A DNA stretch of 64,000 nt from JAUMBM01 sp964441755 (lineage in GTDB: Bacteria > Bacteroidota > Bacteroidia > Chitinophagales > Saprospiraceae): NCBI GenBank assembly GCA_964441755.1, contig CAYTVG010000012.1, forward strand, positions 1 to 64,000, given 5' to 3'. Shown in pieces: positions 41,891 through 51,048 of the stretch (within the stretch, counting starts at the first letter, position 1; every line of letters starts with the position of its first letter). The notes beneath the pieces were generated by a model. It saw nothing but the letters and a program-made list of their open reading frames with translations, made no database searches and was not told the origin of the DNA. The position numbers and the translations under genes were made by a program.

Positions 41891-44800
41891 ATGAAAAGAT
41901 GTATTTTGCGTACAATCAACGGGGGGAATAGTATGCTGCTACGATTGGGCAAGGAAAAAAAATATGGGTTGGTACTGCTGTTGTGCGGCCTGCTGAGCGT
42001 TTTGCATGCCCGGCAGGAGCAGGACAGTTATGTATTTGAATGTAAAGTTTTTGACCGTACGATGGGATTCAGGGGCAATACCCCTACCTCCGTGGTCCGG
42101 GATACCATGGGCTTTGTTTGGGCAGCCAATCACGAAGGGATCAACAGGTTCAATGGCAGTCTGTTTACTTTTTATCCGAAAGCTGTATTCGGGATTCAGG
42201 TGAATCATTCATTGATCCTCCATCCCGACAGGCAAGGGCTCATCTGGATTCAGTCAGGGGAAGCAACCTACCTCTTGGCAAGCACCTTATATGGTTTACG
42301 CAACAGCAGCCTGAAAATTTTTAATCCTTATCTGCAGGCATTCTGGGATTTTGATATGCTCTTCCCCAATGCCCCTTTTTGCGAACAAGATGTATTCATT
42401 CTGAACCACAATAATCATCGGGAGCTTTTTTTTGTACTCAACGACGGGCGTATCTACCGCTATGATGGAGGGTTTAAACTCGTACACAGGGCTTCCCCCG
42501 ATCAAATCATTCGGTATTATACGCAAAATAGCCTGGGGGAAAAGTACCTGGCACAGCAATTCGCACTCAAGATATTTGACCGGACCGGGAGAAAAAAAAG
42601 CATTGAAGAGCTTCCTATCCCCATTCGCACAATCCGTCTCTGGCAAGATTCAGTAGCCATAGTTTCATTGATTTCCGAAGCAGAATATATCGATAAGCTC
42701 CAGGCGCGAATATGGATTAAGGAGGGCAACAGACCAGTGCAACCTTTGCATGTGCAGGGGGCTGTCCTTGAGCCAAAAGCAACAATTCTGGGGGTCGATG
42801 AGCATAATCGTCTGTGGATACATAACCGTGACAGTCTCCTGGTAGCAGAGCGAAGCGTTGGCGGTATAAAATCAGTTTATAGTGTGTATTTCGCAGACCT
42901 GTTTCCTCACATGACAATGGAGGTAGGTCTGGGGGATTCAAATGCGATTTGGGTCGTGGGCCCCGGAAGGATGGCCTATATGTCGTTAAAAAAGAGCCAG
43001 TTCAAATCTCTGTTGGGGGGTATTAACTGTAGTGTAAGGGGATTGGCAGAGCTGGACAGCAACCGCCTCCTCGTCTCTACTTACTACGGGGTGCTGGAGG
43101 CAGACAGCAGAACACCTGAAGCGTACAGAAAGATTGAATCACTGCCTAAATTTCCCTATGGTATATGTCGGGACAGCAATGTGTTTTGGTTTGGTAATCA
43201 TGGCCGGCATGCCGAACGCTACTTTCCGGAAAACGGTCTGGTGGTTAAGTACGGTCTCAGATTGAAAGACTCACTCAATTGGTCGGATACCCAGGTCCCC
43301 TACGTAGATAAACAGGGTAAAGTATGGCTGGGGATGCGCTTTGGAATAAGTATTCTGCGACCGGGTGAAGAGGAAATTACCGTTTTGTCAGCGTCCGAAG
43401 AGTGGAAATCGTTCAGGGGGGTCTTTGTCAGGCAGTTTATCCTTACCCAAGAGGGACTCTGGATTGCTACTTCCCATGGAATTTACCTCGTGGATCCTGT
43501 AAGGGAGAAAATTATCGCCAACTACCGCACACCCTGGGGGGGCAATGTCGCCGGCTTCGCCATCGAAGAAGACGGAGATATGTGGATCGTTCTTCATAGG
43601 GATGATCTTGTGTACTGGGACAGGACACGGAATCAGTTCAGGTCGTATGACCTCTACTCACTGGAAATTGACAATACACTGCATGGCGTCATTCCCGATA
43701 AAAATGGCAACCTCTGGTTGCCGTCCAACAAGGGTTTGTATTGTTTCACACCTTCAACGCAGCAACTCAGGGTCTATCTTGAATCTGATGGCCTGTCCAG
43801 CAATGAGCTGAATTTCAATGCTTATCTCGCACTGTCCGATGGGCGTATGGCCGTTGGAGGTCTCAATGGGTTTGACTTGTTTCATCCGGATGATTTTGTT
43901 CGTCCTGCGACAAATGACGATGTACTAAGGCTGGACGTGTTGAATGCCTACGACCCCCAAACAGATAATTCAATTAACCTGCTGGCAGAATTTTACAGGC
44001 AGGGGGTAATTACTATGCCTCCTGATAGCCGGGAGCTCGAAGTTGCAGTCTGCTTTCCCAGCTATAGCCCGGTTTTCCGACAATACTTTTACCGGCTCAA
44101 CCCTTCCGGCGCAGATGCACCCTGGCTGCCGCTCAAGGATGGTCGCCTGCTGATCAATCAGCTGGAGTACGGCCGATCTGTGCTCGAACTGAAAGGCCGT
44201 GCGGATCTGGAGCTTCCCAACAGCGGTATCATTACCATTCCCATCGAGCTTGAGTGGCCCTGGTATTTAAGATGGTGGGCTTTTACCTTGTATACTTCAT
44301 GCTTACTGTTCTCTATTTGGCTGTTTACAATCCTTCGCCTTAGGACACAGCGGGCAATCAACCAGCAACTTGAAGGTGAAGTGGAGCAGCGTACCCGACA
44401 ACTGTATCAGGACAAACTACTGATCGAAGAGCAAAATACAGAGCTTGCCCGCCTCAATGAATTTAAAGACCGAATTCTCGGACTGATCGGCCACGAACTA
44501 AAAAGTCCAATGATAGGACTAATGGACATGGCTGATAAGCTTTCTTTTCTCGTGCGCAACAATCGTTGGGAGGACATCGCCAGAACCAGTAAAATTATCG
44601 ATCAGCGGGTCATCGATATGCGGCATACACTCGAAAATCTGCTCAATTGGGCTCAAAGAACACCTGATGCACGTATGGTTCGCCAACATATCGATGCTCA
44701 GTTGTTGTTGCAGACAGAATGGACCCAACTGGCGGGCATCGCGGCTGCTAAGGGTATCTCCCTGCAACTTGCGCCAGCCGTATGGCCCCGGGTATTCATG

Positions 44801-45145
44801 GATCCATTGGCCTTGTCGGTCGTGCTGCGCAATGTTCTGCACAATGCCATCAAGTTTAGTCCTGCCAACGGCCAGATCTCGGTTAAAGCCGAAAATACCG
44901 CTGAAAATTGGTTGTTGATTACCATCTGTAATCCGGGGGCTGGCTTCCCAACGGAATTCATAAATCGCTTTGCCGAGCCACATTTTTATTTTTCTTCCAA
45001 AGGGACCGCCGGTGAATCAGGTACTGGACTGGGGTTGCGGTTGTGTGTTGGACTCATGAAAAAAAATGAGGCGGTTATTAAGATTGCCAATCAACCCACA
45101 CAGGGGGCCTGCGTGCTGCTGAACTTACCAACCACTGAATTCTAA
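41891..45145 (+). CDS. Two-component sensor histidine kinase with periplasmic regulator propeller
   Basis: The 1084-residue membrane kinase has a signal sequence (LVLLLCGLLSVLHA), two-component-propeller-type repeats (FVWAANHEGINRFNG, GKVWLGMRFGISILRPG, NLWLPSNKGLYCF), a Y_Y_Y-like domain (~700-780), one membrane helix at about 790-812, a coiled coil, a HisKA domain with the phospho-His at about 868 (LIGHELKSP), and HATPase_c (RNVLHNAIKFS, SGTGLGLRLC). The G1 box reads NPGAG, Asn for the usual Asp. No receiver is fused; the receiver is in the next gene. ATG 41891 and 41933 are both possible starts. The 251-nt gap upstream shows no clear promoter. Confidence 0.92.
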   Translation: MKRCILRTINGGNSMLLRLGKEKKYGLVLLLCGLLSVLHARQEQDSYVFECKVFDRTMGFRGNTPTSVVRDTMGFVWAANHEGINRFNGSLFTFYPKAVFGIQVNHSLILHPDRQGLIWIQSGEATYLLASTLYGLRNSSLKIFNPYLQAFWDFDMLFPNAPFCEQDVFILNHNNHRELFFVLNDGRIYRYDGGFKLVHRASPDQIIRYYTQNSLGEKYLAQQFALKIFDRTGRKKSIEELPIPIRTIRLWQDSVAIVSLISEAEYIDKLQARIWIKEGNRPVQPLHVQGAVLEPKATILGVDEHNRLWIHNRDSLLVAERSVGGIKSVYSVYFADLFPHMTMEVGLGDSNAIWVVGPGRMAYMSLKKSQFKSLLGGINCSVRGLAELDSNRLLVSTYYGVLEADSRTPEAYRKIESLPKFPYGICRDSNVFWFGNHGRHAERYFPENGLVVKYGLRLKDSLNWSDTQVPYVDKQGKVWLGMRFGISILRPGEEEITVLSASEEWKSFRGVFVRQFILTQEGLWIATSHGIYLVDPVREKIIANYRTPWGGNVAGFAIEEDGDMWIVLHRDDLVYWDRTRNQFRSYDLYSLEIDNTLHGVIPDKNGNLWLPSNKGLYCFTPSTQQLRVYLESDGLSSNELNFNAYLALSDGRMAVGGLNGFDLFHPDDFVRPATNDDVLRLDVLNAYDPQTDNSINLLAEFYRQGVITMPPDSRELEVAVCFPSYSPVFRQYFYRLNPSGADAPWLPLKDGRLLINQLEYGRSVLELKGRADLELPNSGIITIPIELEWPWYLRWWAFTLYTSCLLFSIWLFTILRLRTQRAINQQLEGEVEQRTRQLYQDKLLIEEQNTELARLNEFKDRILGLIGHELKSPMIGLMDMADKLSFLVRNNRWEDIARTSKIIDQRVIDMRHTLENLLNWAQRTPDARMVRQHIDAQLLLQTEWTQLAGIAAAKGISLQLAPAVWPRVFMDPLALSVVLRNVLHNAIKFSPANGQISVKAENTAENWLLITICNPGAGFPTEFINRFAEPHFYFSSKGTAGESGTGLGLRLCVGLMKKNEAVIKIANQPTQGACVLLNLPTTEF

Positions 45146-45241
45146 TAACTTAGTTTGCAGTACAACAAAAAAAAATTATTTTCGCAGCACGCGCTTATTG
45201 CAATTCGCAAGTCCATAAGTACCCGAAGAAGCACAACTCTA

Positions 45242-45958
45242 ATGGAAAAACTCAGGATCTTATTGGTGGAAGACGATTTTCTTTTCGCGCTGAATGTCGA
45301 AATGTTGGTTACAGAATTGGGCTATGAACTGATGCCTGTACAGGATGCTGTACAGGGCGCCAGGCGCTTATTGCGGGATGAAAAACCTGACCTGGCGATG
45401 GTCGATTATTCACTGAATGGCGATGAGGTGGGAACAGCACTCATCACGGATCTTACAACGAAGGGAATCCCCTATATTTTTATGACCAGCAACGTTGATC
45501 CTCATATCTACGACGAAGTCCACGCAAATCACCCCAGCGCCTTCCTGATTAAGCCTTTTAATCTCTTAACCCTTAAAAGCGCTATCGAGACGACCCTGAG
45601 CCGTAAGGTCTTATTCGATCAGGAAACACAAAAAAAAGAGGAAGATTTTATCTTCGTCAGCAAAGCCAATGCCCTGGTCAAGCTGTTTAAACGCGACATA
45701 AGCTATATCGAGGCAGATGGCAATTATTGCTATTTGATGGTCGGAGGTAAACGCTACGTGATTAAATCTTCTCTTCGCAAACTCAAAGACCGACTGGGGG
45801 ATGAGTCGTTTATTCAGTGTAGTAGAAATCATTTGGTTAATTTTCAGTCTATTACAAAGATAGATTACGTGGCGGGAGAGCTGACGGTCGATGGACAAGT
45901 TTTACCGGTCGGTACCATATACCGCGCGGGTCTTGAGAAAAAAATCCCTCGCCTATAG
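45242..45958 (+). CDS. LytTR family response regulator
   Basis: The 238-residue regulator has a receiver domain (acidic pocket LVEDD, phospho-acceptor Asp55 in MVDYSLNGDEVG, switch MTS, LIKPFN) and a C-terminal LytTR DNA-binding domain (FIFVSKANALVKLFKRDI, IQCSRNHLVNFQSI). It is very probably the partner of the kinase 96 nt upstream. The start ATG 45242 is chosen by homology (MEKLRILLVEDD). The target is unknown; the MFS gene downstream is a candidate. Confidence 0.95.
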   Translation: MEKLRILLVEDDFLFALNVEMLVTELGYELMPVQDAVQGARRLLRDEKPDLAMVDYSLNGDEVGTALITDLTTKGIPYIFMTSNVDPHIYDEVHANHPSAFLIKPFNLLTLKSAIETTLSRKVLFDQETQKKEEDFIFVSKANALVKLFKRDISYIEADGNYCYLMVGGKRYVIKSSLRKLKDRLGDESFIQCSRNHLVNFQSITKIDYVAGELTVDGQVLPVGTIYRAGLEKKIPRL

Positions 45959-46158
45959 TGCAGGCCGCAAGCGGTCATCTCAGCAGACAAAAAAAAATTG
46001 CTGCGAGTGCTCTGCTTTTGGGCAAAAAGGGTCGAGGGCGCTGGCTTGATGCGTCAGTCAACGCTCGTTTTCGCTACGGGCAATGGTGCCCGTATGGGCT
46101 TCCTTGCAGCAGCGCAGATTATTCATTGTTCTCATCGTCCACACAAACTATCCAAGCA

Positions 46159-47532
46159 ATGCCGCCAAAGCGTTTGCCTCTTTCTCAACTGCTCATCTAT
46201 GCTACTGGTCAGCTTGGCTGGTCGCTGGCTGCCTATGGTGCCGCCAATTTGCTGGTTTATTTCTACTTGCCACCGGGTGATGAGCAGACCGGGCTTTTCC
46301 CTCCCTTCATCTTTCAGGGAGCCGTGGCAGGGGTAGTGACGCTGATCGGGTTGATTAATTTTGGTGGCCGCCTTTTCGATGCATTCACCGATCCTGTCGT
46401 TGCTGCCTGGGCTGATCGACGTCCGTCGGAGCGTTTTGGCCGCCGAAAAAAAATTATGGCAATAGCAGCACTTCCCCTGGCTTTGTCTTCTTTTGCACTT
46501 TTTTATCCGCCGCTGGGGGATGTATGCTGGCAAAATACGGCCTGGCTGGGCTTTTGGATGCTCGTCTTTTATGCTTCACTCACACTGTATGTGATTCCCT
46601 ACAATGCACTGATTAGTGAACTGGGACACTATCCGCCCGATCGGATGCGTATCAGCACAGCCATCTCTGTCACCTTCGCACTGGGATTTCTCATTGGCGG
46701 TAGTGTTTATGCAGTACAGGATTTTTTTGCTGGCAGTATGCCGGCAGTAGAAGCATTTCAGTGGGCAGTCGGGGGCTTTGCATTGTTGTCGCTACTGCTC
46801 TTGTTGGTACCCGTTTGCTTCCTCAAGGAAAATGAGTACGCACAGCAGGCGCCTGCAGTGGCGGATAGTGAGCAGGCCGGATTGCTGAGGACAGTACTCA
46901 GTGACAACAGTTTTCGTATATTTCTTGTGTCGGAGTTTATGTACTGGTTAGCCCTGACCTTCATACAGATGGGCATTGGTTTCTTTGTCACCATTCTTTT
47001 GGGCTACCCGCCGGCGCAGGCAACACTTTTTCTGACAGCCAGCTTTCTGGGGAGTTTTGCCTTGTACTGGCCTGTCAACAAGGTAGTTGACCGGTGGGGG
47101 AAGCGGAAGGTGATGCTGTCGGCTTATTGGGTTTTTGCCGGCACATTTGCTTTGCTGGCTTTGTCACCCTGGATTTCACTGCCGGGCTCGCTGTTGTTTT
47201 GGATGCTAAGCCTGAGTGCTTCTTACCCGTTGGCGGTTTTTGGCATCGTCCCCAACGCTATGGTGGCCGACTTTATCCATGATCACAAAGAAGCTACGGG
47301 AGGACAGCCGGCAGGTATGTTCTTTGCGGTTTTTAGTTTTGTCATGAAGGCCGGCGTCTCAGTGGCCAACCTGATTTTTCCGTCTTTGTTATTGTTGGGA
47401 AAAAGTGCTGACAACAGCCTGGGCGTGCAGCTTGCAGCATGGCTGGCACTGCTGAGTTGTGTGCTGGGGGCGCTGTTGTTCTATCGCATCAGGCCTTCCT
47501 CAAATGATCGGGCCATCGCTGCAAATGACTGA
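46159..47532 (+). CDS. MFS transporter, GPH (glycoside-pentoside-hexuronide) type
   Basis: The 457-residue protein has twelve predicted helices. The GPH-type motif FGGRLFDAFTDPVVAAWADR followed by PSERFGRRKK lies near residue 75, and the second-half signature is MVADFIHDHKEATG. GPH transporters move sugars or glycosides with H+ or Na+. The frame is open back to 45958, overlapping the regulator stop, but the 67 extra residues look non-coding; ATG 46159 gives the normal start. The 200-nt gap before it holds a TACGGGCA-ATGG-TGCCCGTA hairpin (46075-46094). Confidence 0.9.
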   Translation: MPPKRLPLSQLLIYATGQLGWSLAAYGAANLLVYFYLPPGDEQTGLFPPFIFQGAVAGVVTLIGLINFGGRLFDAFTDPVVAAWADRRPSERFGRRKKIMAIAALPLALSSFALFYPPLGDVCWQNTAWLGFWMLVFYASLTLYVIPYNALISELGHYPPDRMRISTAISVTFALGFLIGGSVYAVQDFFAGSMPAVEAFQWAVGGFALLSLLLLLVPVCFLKENEYAQQAPAVADSEQAGLLRTVLSDNSFRIFLVSEFMYWLALTFIQMGIGFFVTILLGYPPAQATLFLTASFLGSFALYWPVNKVVDRWGKRKVMLSAYWVFAGTFALLALSPWISLPGSLLFWMLSLSASYPLAVFGIVPNAMVADFIHDHKEATGGQPAGMFFAVFSFVMKAGVSVANLIFPSLLLLGKSADNSLGVQLAAWLALLSCVLGALLFYRIRPSSNDRAIAAND

Positions 47533-47820
47533 TGCCTTACGGGCAGCTGTCCTAAAGCTGGCTGTACAAGTAGTACTATTTTTTTGTCTGATCGTAAGTG
47601 TGTATTTAGGATCGAAGGCACTTACCGACTAAAAAAACTGCAAACCCGAAGCCAAACAACCGTTTGGGATCCTATTATAATTCCCTGACATGTTTTCAAC
47701 CCAACCTGTGCTGCCTTGCCGGCTGTCTACTACAGTAGAAACGGTGGTTACAGCAATTACCACGCATAGGTAAGTACCGTAAATCTCAATAATTATTTTT
47801 TTGACCAAATGAACGCCAAT

Positions 47821-48687
47821 ATGAAAAATAGCTTACTGTTTGTACTGGGCTTCTGGCTGCACACGGCCGCTCTGCAGGCACAGTGCGATTTCACGCCTAC
47901 CGTTGTGGGTGACCTGCTGCTCTGCCCCGGGGGGCAGGGGCAGCTTTCTACGCAGTCGTACGACAGCTACCAGTGGCAAAAAAGAACCTGGCCCAATGGA
48001 ACCTGGGCAGATATCCCCAATGCTACGGCACAGACACTGGACATTGGTCCCGACGACCTTCTCTTCAATTTTCGCGTACGCGCTACAGTTGCCGGCTGTA
48101 CAGAAAACAGCGCTGAAGTACTGGTCGATGGCTGGGTGTTTCTGCTGCCTGTAGTAGAACACGGAGGTGTCTATACTTTTTCACCACAAGGGGGCTACAG
48201 GCTCTGTGCCGGGGATTCCATGACACTGCGCCTGAAATTGCCGTATACAACCAATATTACCTGGTTTCGCAATGATCAGCCGATGACTGATACGACCAAT
48301 CTGCTGGTCATTCGGGAGGCAGGGGCGTATACCGTACAGGGGGCGCCGGGCGTTTGTCCTGACTTCATTGTACCGCTCGGGCTTATTTTTGATGTTGAAG
48401 TGGTCGACTGCAGCCCCAGCAGTGTCTATGACGGGGAAAAGCAAGTCGCCGGCTTGCGGCTGAGCCCGCAGCCTGCTCATGAGCAGCTAACGGTCTCTTT
48501 GGAAAATGACGAGCCGTTTACGGCTCTGGAGCTGTATGATCTGGCCGGTCAGCGAAGGTTGTCGGCTTATTCAATGAACCCACAGACCCGTATGGATCTT
48601 TCTCTCGACCAACTGCCGGCGGGTATCTACCTGCTGCGGGTGTTTACAGAAGGTTATTGGCGCAGCGGTAAAGTTGTCAAGTTGTAG
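47821..48687 (+). CDS. T9SS type A sorting domain-containing protein
   Basis: The 288-residue secreted protein has a signal peptide (LLFVLGFWLHTAALQAQ), two Ig-like/PKD-like segments with paired cysteines (QCDFTPTVVGDLLLCPGG; YRLCAGDSMTLRL), and a C-terminal T9SS tail (LSPQPAHEQLTVSL, YDLAGQRRLSAYS, LPAGIYLLRVFTEG). The tail directs export across the outer membrane. The ligand is unknown. An ATG 12 nt earlier (47809) is also in frame. The 276-nt gap upstream holds nothing recognisable. Confidence 0.9.
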   Translation: MKNSLLFVLGFWLHTAALQAQCDFTPTVVGDLLLCPGGQGQLSTQSYDSYQWQKRTWPNGTWADIPNATAQTLDIGPDDLLFNFRVRATVAGCTENSAEVLVDGWVFLLPVVEHGGVYTFSPQGGYRLCAGDSMTLRLKLPYTTNITWFRNDQPMTDTTNLLVIREAGAYTVQGAPGVCPDFIVPLGLIFDVEVVDCSPSSVYDGEKQVAGLRLSPQPAHEQLTVSLENDEPFTALELYDLAGQRRLSAYSMNPQTRMDLSLDQLPAGIYLLRVFTEGYWRSGKVVKL

Positions 48688-48718
48688 TGTTTTTGAAGAC
48701 GGCTGTACACCCGGAAGC

Positions 48719-48764
48719 CAGGCATTTGCCGGATTTTTTTGATAAAAAATCCGGCAAATGCCTG
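48719..48764. terminator. Perfect 21-bp bidirectional terminator hairpin
   Basis: CAGGCATTTGCCGGATTTTTT (48719-48739; 21 nt) pairs with 48744-48764, loop TGAT. The T-run in the left arm and A-run in the right make it terminator-like on either strand. It lies after the T9SS protein gene and before psd. Confidence 0.75.
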
Positions 48765-48834
48765 CATTCGCAAAAGAATTCGCATTTTTAGCGCTCGTTA
48801 GCGATTGTTGATCAACTAAAAAGCTTATTCTGCT

Positions 48835-49485
48835 ATGAAACTGCATCGGGAAGGGTTTGCTACCCTGTCTGTTACCCTTGGATTTTTATTGCTATGCAAT
48901 GCAATGGTGTATTGGTTCGTACCTGGTTTTTTGCGTTGGTCGCTGCTGCTGAGCGCCGTATTGCTGGCCTTGGTGCTGCAGTTTTTCCGCTACCCCAGGC
49001 GCATCATCCCGCAGGTCGACAGTAGTAAAGTCTATGCACCTGCCGATGGTAAGGTGGTGGTTATCGAGGAAGCAGAAGAGCCTGAGTGGTTTCAGGGCAA
49101 GCGCCTTCAGGTGAGTATCTTTATGTCACCGCTGAACGTTCATATCAACTGGAATCCGGTAGCGGGGGTCATCAAATACTACAAATATCACCCGGGCAAA
49201 TATCTCGTTGCCTGGAATCCCAAGGCGAGCACAGACAACGAGCGCACAACAGTCGTCATTGCCGCAGAAAAAGGAGAGATACTGCTTCGGCAGATCGCCG
49301 GAGCACTGGCTCGCCGCATCGTCAACTACGCAAAGGTCGATCAGTCTGTTGAGCAGGGTAGCGAGATGGGCTTCATCAAATTTGGCTCAAGGGTCGATAT
49401 TTACCTGCCACTGGACGCAGACGTTCAGGTGTCTTTGGACCAACAGGTAACAGGCAACCAGACAGTGATTGCTCAGCTGCGCTAG
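48835..49485 (+). CDS. psd: Phosphatidylserine decarboxylase family protein
   Basis: The 216-residue short-form Psd has two N-terminal membrane segments (LSVTLGFLLLCNAMVYWFV, WSLLLSAVLLALVLQFF), then VYAPADGKVVVIEE, FMSPLNVHINWNPVAG and the self-cleavage site FIKFGSRVD, where cleavage before Ser gives the pyruvoyl group. It makes phosphatidylethanolamine from phosphatidylserine. It is followed by a hairpin that is part of the direct-repeat copy 1. Confidence 0.93.
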   Translation: MKLHREGFATLSVTLGFLLLCNAMVYWFVPGFLRWSLLLSAVLLALVLQFFRYPRRIIPQVDSSKVYAPADGKVVVIEEAEEPEWFQGKRLQVSIFMSPLNVHINWNPVAGVIKYYKYHPGKYLVAWNPKASTDNERTTVVIAAEKGEILLRQIAGALARRIVNYAKVDQSVEQGSEMGFIKFGSRVDIYLPLDADVQVSLDQQVTGNQTVIAQLR

Positions 49486-49521
49486 CAGGTGCTGGCTTTG
49501 CAGCCCGGCTGCAGGCCATAG

Positions 49522-49637
49522 AGAAAGGGCTTATGGTTTTGTTTTTAAAAAAACAAACCACAAGCCCTTTCTTAGTGGGTTATTTTCGCCGCCAAGGGCG
49601 GCAAAAGCAGGCAGCATTTTCACTAATAAGCCCCAAA
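49522..49637. repeat. 116-bp direct repeat, copy 1
   Basis: 112 of 116 bases match copy 2 (50933-51048). It contains a terminator-like hairpin of AGAAAGGGCTT arms (49522-49572), a TCGCCGCC/GGGCGGCA palindrome (about 49586-49606) and, at its right end, ACTAATAAGCCCCAAA. That last part equals the final codons and stop of the VWA gene read from the minus strand, so copy 1 looks like a displaced copy of that gene's 3' end. Confidence 0.9.
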
Positions 49638-49911
49638 CAAGGGCATAATTGCCTGGATGACCGATTACTTCGGCGTATCCGCTTTAGCGGAAATCTGGCC
49701 GCTGGCTCATATCCGTATGCCCATAGGTGGATCTTGTGCCATCTGATCGCAATTGCTACATCTTGGTTCGCCGCTTCTTGCAGAACACCCGGCTTTCCTC
49801 CCTTGCCACGTTGCTTCTTTTTTACATCTGCTATCGTGACTATATAATAAAATCTTGTCCGGATTCTGGTGGGGTAGGTATATTTTCGTTTTGAAAACGC
49901 GCCAACTAAGA

Positions 49912-49942
49912 TTGGAGGATTGGAAGGAAAGCGCTAAATTTG
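49912..49942 (+). promoter_or_regulatory. Promoter of the UPF0175/DUF3368 operon (TTG-N20-TAAATTTG)
   Basis: TTG (49912-49914) and TAAATTTG (49935-49942) with 20-nt spacing, an exact Bacteroidota promoter, about 105 nt before the ATG at 50052. The rest of 49638-50051 shows no recognised gene. Confidence 0.6.
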
Positions 49943-50051
49943 AAAGCCGGGCTAGAGGCGGGGGATGATTTTGCAGTAATCATGAACCAAATCAAGTATG
50001 AAATGCGTTCTCTTTTCATCACAATACTGGTTTGGTCTTAAATAGACAACA

Positions 50052-50276
50052 ATGAAATCATTAACCATAAATATTCCTGAAGAAGCCGAACTTCACAAGG
50101 TCAAAATGATTATTGCTGCGTCCCTGTTCGAACAGGGTATTCTGTCGTCCGGACAAGCGGCAGAGTTGGTCGGGATACCTAGAAGGCAGTTCTTGGCAGA
50201 TGTCGGTAGCTACGGTGTGTCTGTCTTTGGAGAGACGGCAGACGATATTGAAAAGTTGGCCGCTACCGAAATATAG
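50052..50276 (+). CDS. UPF0175 family protein (putative antitoxin)
   Basis: The 74-residue protein is the small DNA-binding-like family found upstream of DUF3368 toxins (MKSLTINIPEEAELHK, ASLFEQGILSSGQAAELVGIPRRQFLADVG). The AAELVGIPRRQF helix-turn-helix fits autoregulation of the operon. Its stop is 6 nt from the toxin start. GC content is lower than its neighbours by eye, consistent with acquisition. Confidence 0.85.
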   Translation: MKSLTINIPEEAELHKVKMIIAASLFEQGILSSGQAAELVGIPRRQFLADVGSYGVSVFGETADDIEKLAATEI

Positions 50277-50282
50277 GCAAAT

Positions 50283-50735
50283 ATGAAAGCCATCATCGCT
50301 GATACAAGCTGTCTGATTATCTATCACAAGATTGATCAGTTGAGGATTCTGCGCGAGTTGTTCTCCGACTTGATCGTAACAAAGGAGGTGGCAGATGAAT
50401 TTGGAGAAATACCAGACTGGATAACAATACATGAAGTTATTGACAAGGCATTGTACCTGAAGCTGGAGGAAGAGCCTGGAAGAGGGGAAGCAAGTTCTAT
50501 TGCCTTGGCAAGAGAGTTCGAAGAAAGCCTCTTGATTATAGATGAGAGAAAAGTGCGAAAAAAAGCAGCGTCGTTGGGAATTGAAACCATAGGTTCTCTG
50601 GGACTTCTGCTAATGGCCAAAGAAAAAGGTGTGGTGAAAAAAGTCCGGGAAATTCTAGCGTTAATTGATCAGACGAATTTCAGAATTTCGCCTTCCGTAC
50701 GAGAAGCTGTCCTAAGACAGTCAGGCGAACTTTGA
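50283..50735 (+). CDS. DUF3368 / PIN-like toxin of a type II toxin-antitoxin system
   Basis: The 150-residue protein has a PIN-like acidic set: IIADTSCLIIYHKI (Asp6), GRGEASSIALARE (Glu) and LLIIDERKVRKKA (Asp). PIN toxins are Mg-dependent RNases; DUF3368 is usually paired with UPF0175. Arginine codons are largely AGA/AGG here, unlike neighbouring genes, supporting a foreign origin. Whether it is active as a toxin is unproven. Confidence 0.85.
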   Translation: MKAIIADTSCLIIYHKIDQLRILRELFSDLIVTKEVADEFGEIPDWITIHEVIDKALYLKLEEEPGRGEASSIALAREFEESLLIIDERKVRKKAASLGIETIGSLGLLLMAKEKGVVKKVREILALIDQTNFRISPSVREAVLRQSGEL

Positions 50736-50739
50736 GCAA

Positions 50740-50931
50740 TCATCTGGCAGCTATTGACAGGTCGTCTTCATAGCTGCGGATTTCCACCCGGGATTGAAAA
50801 TACAGCAGTATCACCAACGTATCCCGCAAGTAGTGCGTCGGTGCGGCTAAAGCCGTTGTCATTGCCAATGGTTGTTTCTTGAAAAAAGTTTGGGTATACG
50901 CCAAATAGCTTAGTAAATGGTTGGAATTCAT
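50740..50931 (-). CDS. Possible 63-residue ORF in the toxin-antitoxin islet
   Basis: The frame runs from an ATG at 50929-50931, two bases before repeat copy 2, to a stop 5 nt after the toxin stop. It encodes MNSNHLLSYLAYTQTFFKKQ at the start and has the hydrophobic stretch TLVILLYF. No family is recognised. It may be a fragment of a gene interrupted by the repeat, or chance. Confidence 0.25.
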   Translation of the reverse strand: MNSNHLLSYLAYTQTFFKKQPLAMTTALAAPTHYLRDTLVILLYFQSRVEIRSYEDDLSIAAR

Positions 50932-50932
50932 A

Positions 50933-51048
50933 AGAAAGGGCTTATGGTTTTGTTTTTGAAAAAACAAACCACAAGCCCTTTCTTAGTTGGTTATTTTCGC
51001 CGCCAGGGGCGGCAAAAGCAGGCAGCATTTTTACTAATAAGCCCCAAA
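50933..51048. repeat. 116-bp direct repeat, copy 2
   Basis: Differs from copy 1 at four bases. Its right end overlaps the last codons and stop (51034-51036) of the VWA gene, so this is the original position. It carries the 50933-50983 terminator-like hairpin (arms AGAAAGGGCTT / AAGCCCTTTCT) downstream of that gene. The stretch between the two copies is 49638-50932. Confidence 0.9.

Noticed and set aside
45958..46158. 67-codon upstream extension of the MFS gene
   Set aside because: It begins at the regulator stop, lacks transporter sequence and covers a hairpin.
49522..51048. Insertion sequence or IS-flanked transposon
   Set aside because: The flanking repeats are direct, lack inverted termini, and no transposase lies between them.
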